Shown: positions 6,939-7,107 of the stretch, one piece after another
Layout: the number at the start of each line of letters is the position of its first letter
Numbering within the stretch: the first letter of the stretch is position 1
Assembly (NCBI RefSeq): GCF_020829685.1
Contig: NZ_JAIVFR010000324.1
Span: 1 to 7,107, forward strand
Origin: Nostoc sp. CHAB 5715
GTDB taxonomy: Bacteria; Cyanobacteriota; Cyanobacteriia; Cyanobacteriales; Nostocaceae
DNA: 7,107 nt
Direction of reading: 5' to 3'
The notes under the pieces: generated by a model
Databases searched by the model: none
Told to the model about the DNA's origin: nothing
Seen by the model: the letters and a program-made list of their open reading frames with translations, nothing else
Made by a program: the position numbers and the translations under genes

Positions 6939-7107
6939 TTATGAAATATCCATTTTTTCACTTTTCTTTTTCTTAAAAGGAACTCGAACCAAGTTATAAG
7001 CACCCTTGGTCGATAAATTCTTGTAATCATCTGGCTGCAAGTCCATTTGTAAAAACTTTTTCTGTTCAGCTAACAGCAGCACTGAGGCAGGTTTTAGTCC
7101 TTTGGCA
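6939..7107 (-). CDS. C-terminal part of an unidentified protein
   Basis: I do not recognise the product. A minus-strand frame enters at the right edge and stays open for 55 codons to TAA at 6939-6941; the N-terminus lies outside the window. The visible part has a hydrophobic segment (SVLLLAEQ), a stretch with charged and aromatic residues, and a very basic end (VPFKKKK followed by a short tail). Codon use looks like the neighbouring kinase and composition is typical for the window. The stop lies 78 bases before the kinase/cyclase start on the same strand, so read-through or a shared transcript is possible, although a -10 box lies in the gap. That it is coding is inferred from the open frame reaching the edge and its protein-like content. 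Confidence 0.6.
   Translation of the reverse strand, partial: AKGLKPASVLLLAEQKKFLQMDLQPDDYKNLSTKGAYNLVRVPFKKKKSEKMDIS

Overview
This window looks cyanobacterial, probably a filamentous Nostocales-type genome. It holds about nine copies of the HIP1 octamer GCGATCGC (at 237, 1315, 3162, 3610, 3616, 4017, 5991 and 6820, with 3610/3616 overlapping as a pair). It also carries short interspersed and tandem repeats typical of that group, and long multi-domain hybrid histidine kinases.

Layout. Positions 1-327 hold the N-terminal part of a GC-rich minus-strand reading frame that runs off the left edge; composition changes sharply somewhere around 330-400. A plus-strand soluble hybrid histidine kinase fills 435-3263. 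It has an N-terminal PAS-like region, an intact kinase core, and three C-terminal receiver-like modules, all degenerate at key positions. A 144-bp convergent gap (3264-3407) contains a GC-rich interspersed repeat. A minus-strand, membrane-anchored protein of 1150 residues fills 3408-6860: periplasmic sensor, HAMP, histidine kinase, receiver, PAS, coiled coil and GGDEF. Its ATPase domain is interrupted in frame by about 58 residues translated from a nested cluster of cyanobacterial repeats (5226-5399). Upstream of it, 6861-6938 contains a perfect TATAAT -10 box and a weak ribosome site. The right edge (6939-7107) holds the C-terminal 55 codons of another minus-strand gene of unknown function.

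How the genes may work together. Both large genes are phosphorelay signalling proteins, but they converge and have no shared promoter, so a joint pathway is not shown. The minus-strand protein is the clearer case: sensing across the membrane, phosphotransfer to an intact receiver, and a catalytically complete diguanylate cyclase with an inhibitory I-site, all in one chain. The plus-strand kinase probably phosphorylates a separate regulator, because its own receivers mostly lack the phosphoacceptor. I see no mobile-element transposase, CRISPR array, tRNA or rRNA. I found no convincing new multi-gene system; the most unusual items are the repeat insertion inside the kinase fold, the run of pseudo-receivers, and the compositional boundary at the left end.
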